Shown here: positions 61,675-64,000 of the stretch, one piece after another
Layout of the letters: every line of letters starts with the position of its first letter
Position numbering within the stretch: the stretch's first letter is position 1
Assembly: GCA_963680875.1 (NCBI GenBank)
Contig: OY804580.1
Span: 97,245,353 to 97,309,352 of the forward strand
Source: Bathymodiolus brooksi
Lineage: Eukaryota; Mollusca; Bivalvia; Mytilida; Modiolidae
Direction: 5' to 3'
Length of the DNA stretch: 64,000 nt
Made by a program: the position numbers and the translations under genes
Notes under the pieces: generated by a model
Seen by the model: only the letters and a program-made list of their open reading frames with translations
Databases searched by the model: none
Told to the model about the DNA's origin: nothing

Positions 61675-64000
61675 ATACCAAAGGGGTAACCAGAAACCGT
61701 ATATCAAAGATACCAAAGGGGTAATAAGAAGCCGTAAATCTAAGATACCAAAGGGGTAAAGAGAAACCGTAAATCTAAGATACCAAAGGGGTAATAAGAA
61801 GCCGTAAATCTAAGATATCAAAGGGGTAACCAGAAGACGTAAATCAAAGATACCAAAGGGGTAATAAGAAGCCGTAAATCTAAGATACCAAAGGGGTAAT
61901 AAGAAGCGTAAATCTAAGATACCAAAGGGGTAGCCAGAAGCCGTAAATCTAAGATACCAAAGGGGTAATAAGAAGACGTAAATCTATGATACCAAAGGGG
62001 TAATAAGAAGACGTAAATCTAAGATACCAAAGGGGCAACCAGAAGCCGTAAATCTAAGATACCAAAGGGGTAATAAGAATCCGTAAATCTAAGATACCAA
62101 AGTGGTAATAAGAAGCCGTAAATCTAAGAAAACAATGGGGTAAGAAGAAACCGTAAATCTAAGATATCAAAGAGGTAACCAGAAGCCGTAAATCTAAGAT
62201 ACCAAAGGGGTAATAAGAAGCCGTAAATCTAAGATACCAAAGGGGTAGCCAGAAGCCATAAATCAAAGATACCAAAGAGGTAATAAGAAGCCGTAAATCT
62301 AAGATACCAAAGGGGTAATAAGAAACCGTAAATCTAAGATACCAAAGGGGTAGCCAGAAGCCGTAAATCAAAGATACCAAAGGGGTAATAAGAAGCCGTA
62401 AATCTACGATACCAAAGAGGTAATAAGAAACCGTAATTCTAAGATACCAAAGGGGTATCCAGAAGCCGTAAATCTAAGATACCAAAGAGGTAATAAGAAG
62501 CCGTAAATCTAAGATACCAAAGGGGTAATAAGAAACGTAAATCTAAGATACCAAAGGGGTAATAAGAAGCCGTATATCCAAGATACCAAAGTGGTAATAA
62601 GAAGCCGTAAATCTAAGATACCAAAGTGGTAATAAGAAGACGTAAATCTAAGATACCAAAGGGGTAATTAGAAACCGTAAATCTAAGATACCAAAGGGGT
62701 AACCAGAAGCCGTAAATCTAAGATACCAAAAGGGTAATAAGAAGCCGTAAATCTAAGATACCAAAGGGGTAATAAGAAACCATAAATCTAAGATACCAAA
62801 GTGGTAATAAGAAACCGTAAATCTAAGATACCAAAGGGGTAACCAGAAGCCGTAAATCAAAGAAACCAAAGGAGTAATAAGAAGCCGTAAATCTAAGATA
62901 CCAAAGAGGTAATGAGAAACCGTAATTCTAAGATACCAAAGGGGTAACCAGAAGTCGTAAATCTAAGATACCAAAGGGGTAATAAGAAGCCGTAAATCTA
63001 ATTTACCAAAGGGGTAATAAGAAGCCGTAAAACTAAGATACCAAAGTGGTAATAAGTAGACGTAAATCTAAGATACCAAAGGGTAATAAGAAACCGTAAA
63101 TCTAAGATACCAAAGGGGTAATTAGAAACCGTAAATCTAAGATACCAAAGGGGTAATAAGAAGCCGTAAATCTAAGATACCAAAGGGGTAATAAGAAACC
63201 GTAAATCTAAGATACCAAAGTGGTAATAAGAAGCCGTAAATCTAAGATACCAAAGGGGTAATAAGAAGCCATAAATCTAAAATACCAAAAGGGTAACCAG
63301 AAGCCGTAAATCTAAGATACCAAAGGGATAATAAGAAGCCGTAAATCTAAGATACCAAAGGGGTAATAAGAAACCGTAAATATAAGATACCAAAGGGGTA
63401 ACCAGAAGCCGTAAATCTAAGATACCAAAGGGGTAATAAGAAGCCGTAAATCTAAGATACCAAAGGGGTAATAAGAAACCGTAAATCTAAGATACCAAAG
63501 GGGTAACCAGAAGCGTAAATCTAAGATACCAAAGTGGTAATAAGAAGCCGTAAATCAAAGATACCAAAGGGGTAATAAGAAGCCGTAAATCTAAGATACC
63601 AAAGGGGTAATAAGAAACCGTAAATCTAAGATACCAAAGGGGTAGCCAGAAGCCGTAAATCTAAGATACCAAAGGGGTAATAAGAAGACGTAGATCTAAG
63701 ATAACAAGGGGGTAATAAGAAGCCGTAAATCTAAGATTCCAAAGGGGTAACCAGAAGCGGTAAATCTAAGATACCAAAGTGGTAATAAGAAGCCGTAAAT
63801 CTAAGATACCAAAGTGGTAATAAGAAGCCGTATATCTAAGAAAACAAAGGGGTAATCAGAAACCGTAAATCAAAGATACCAAAGGGGTAATCAGAAGCCG
63901 TAAATCAAAGATACCAAAGGGGTAACGACAAGCCGTAAATCTAAGATACCGAAGGGGTAATAAGAAACCGTAAATCTAAGATACCAAAGGGGTAGCCAAA
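61675..64000. repeat. right end of visible array, outside the 8.1-kb copies
   Basis: Still the 35-bp unit. The first ~250 bp follow the sub-repeat near 50330-50640 with units missing; the remainder has more private variants (GGGTAAGAAG at 62140, GGTAACGACAAG at 63920). No change in unit or orientation marks an array end. Confidence 0.75.

Larger units (their letters stand above)
15692..64000 (-). repeat. giant 35-bp satellite array, ~1,380 units, open at the right edge
   Basis: The modal unit has boxes AAGATACCAAAG, GGGTAATAAG, AAGCCGT and AAATCT, 35 bp in all, head-to-tail in one orientation with no interruption by other sequence that I could find. AAGATACCAAAG is the most constant box. The middle alternates between TAATAAG, TAACCAG, TAGCCAG and TATCCAG, and the next box between AAGCCGT, AAACCGT and AAGACGT. 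Some units are 34 bp (GAAGCGTAAAT, AAAGGGTAAT). GC is about 37% in the modal unit (13 of 35), with one CpG per unit and a purine-rich plus strand. Read on the minus strand, the unit is the family A core (30 of 35 identical to 5450-5484, no gaps). Confidence 0.97.

Noticed and set aside
42904..62380. Minus-strand frames of 61-96 codons in the giant array
   Set aside because: They begin at TTG, are translations of the satellite in rotating phase, and recur only because the array blocks are duplicated.
15692..64000. CRISPR array
   Set aside because: Repeats of about 35 bp suggested it, but units are directly adjacent with no unique spacers, the context is eukaryotic, and there is no leader or cas gene.
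15692..64000. Telomeric or proven centromeric DNA
   Set aside because: The unit is not a TTAGGG-type repeat, and no CENP-B-box-like motif is visible. Position on the chromosome cannot be read from this window.
1..64000. Bacterial-type features (operons, ribosome binding sites, terminators)
   Set aside because: Repeat content and composition indicate a metazoan genome; the frames that would need such sites are not genes.

Overview
The window looks like accessory DNA from a bivalve mollusc, most likely a marine mussel (Mytilidae). It is AT-rich and I can support no protein-coding, rRNA or functional tRNA gene. The assignment rests on dispersed repeats that I recall, without a database check, as common in mytilid sequence: a SINE tail around GGCGTTAAACACC, a repeat with GGACTATTAGTCC and CCTCAGGCATAGGT boxes, a MITE starting GGTGGTACCATA, and an element with boxes CTGCTTACCC, TTTAGTGGGGTTCG and CCCTTTGGTATCTT (called family A here).

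Layout. 1-15691 is a mosaic of AT-rich sequence, small transposon relics and many short tandem arrays. These are 28 bp x14 (2599-2990), ~28 bp x7 (3488-3685), 33 bp x5 (6764-6928), 30 bp x27 (7061-7870), 25 bp x4 (8148-8247), ~97 bp x10 (12391-13376) and 22 bp x14 (14723-15030). Relics include a Harbinger-like MITE (2286-2473), a tRNA-headed SINE (3690-3862), a TTAA-flanked MITE nested in an older repeat (15225-15497), and a perfect 58-bp-arm palindrome (12055-12200). About fourteen pieces of family A lie in both orientations.

15692-64000 is one uninterrupted head-to-tail array of a 35-bp unit, about 1,380 copies over 48.3 kb. It runs off the right edge. It carries nested higher-order repeats: 490, 1190, 1502, ~1640, 3041, 3285 and ~8.1 kb.

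Main observation. Three of these arrays (28, 30 and 35 bp) come from adjacent or overlapping parts of one ~80-bp segment of family A. An unexpanded copy of that segment is at 5410-5491. The 35-bp unit aligns without gaps to 5450-5484 (30/35 identical on the opposite strand). The left edge of the giant array still carries the flank of the element (AGAAAAGTTTG). The window therefore appears to show a dispersed element whose core repeatedly turns into tandem DNA, in one case growing into a satellite of at least 48 kb. The long open frames here follow from repeat-unit length and are not genes.
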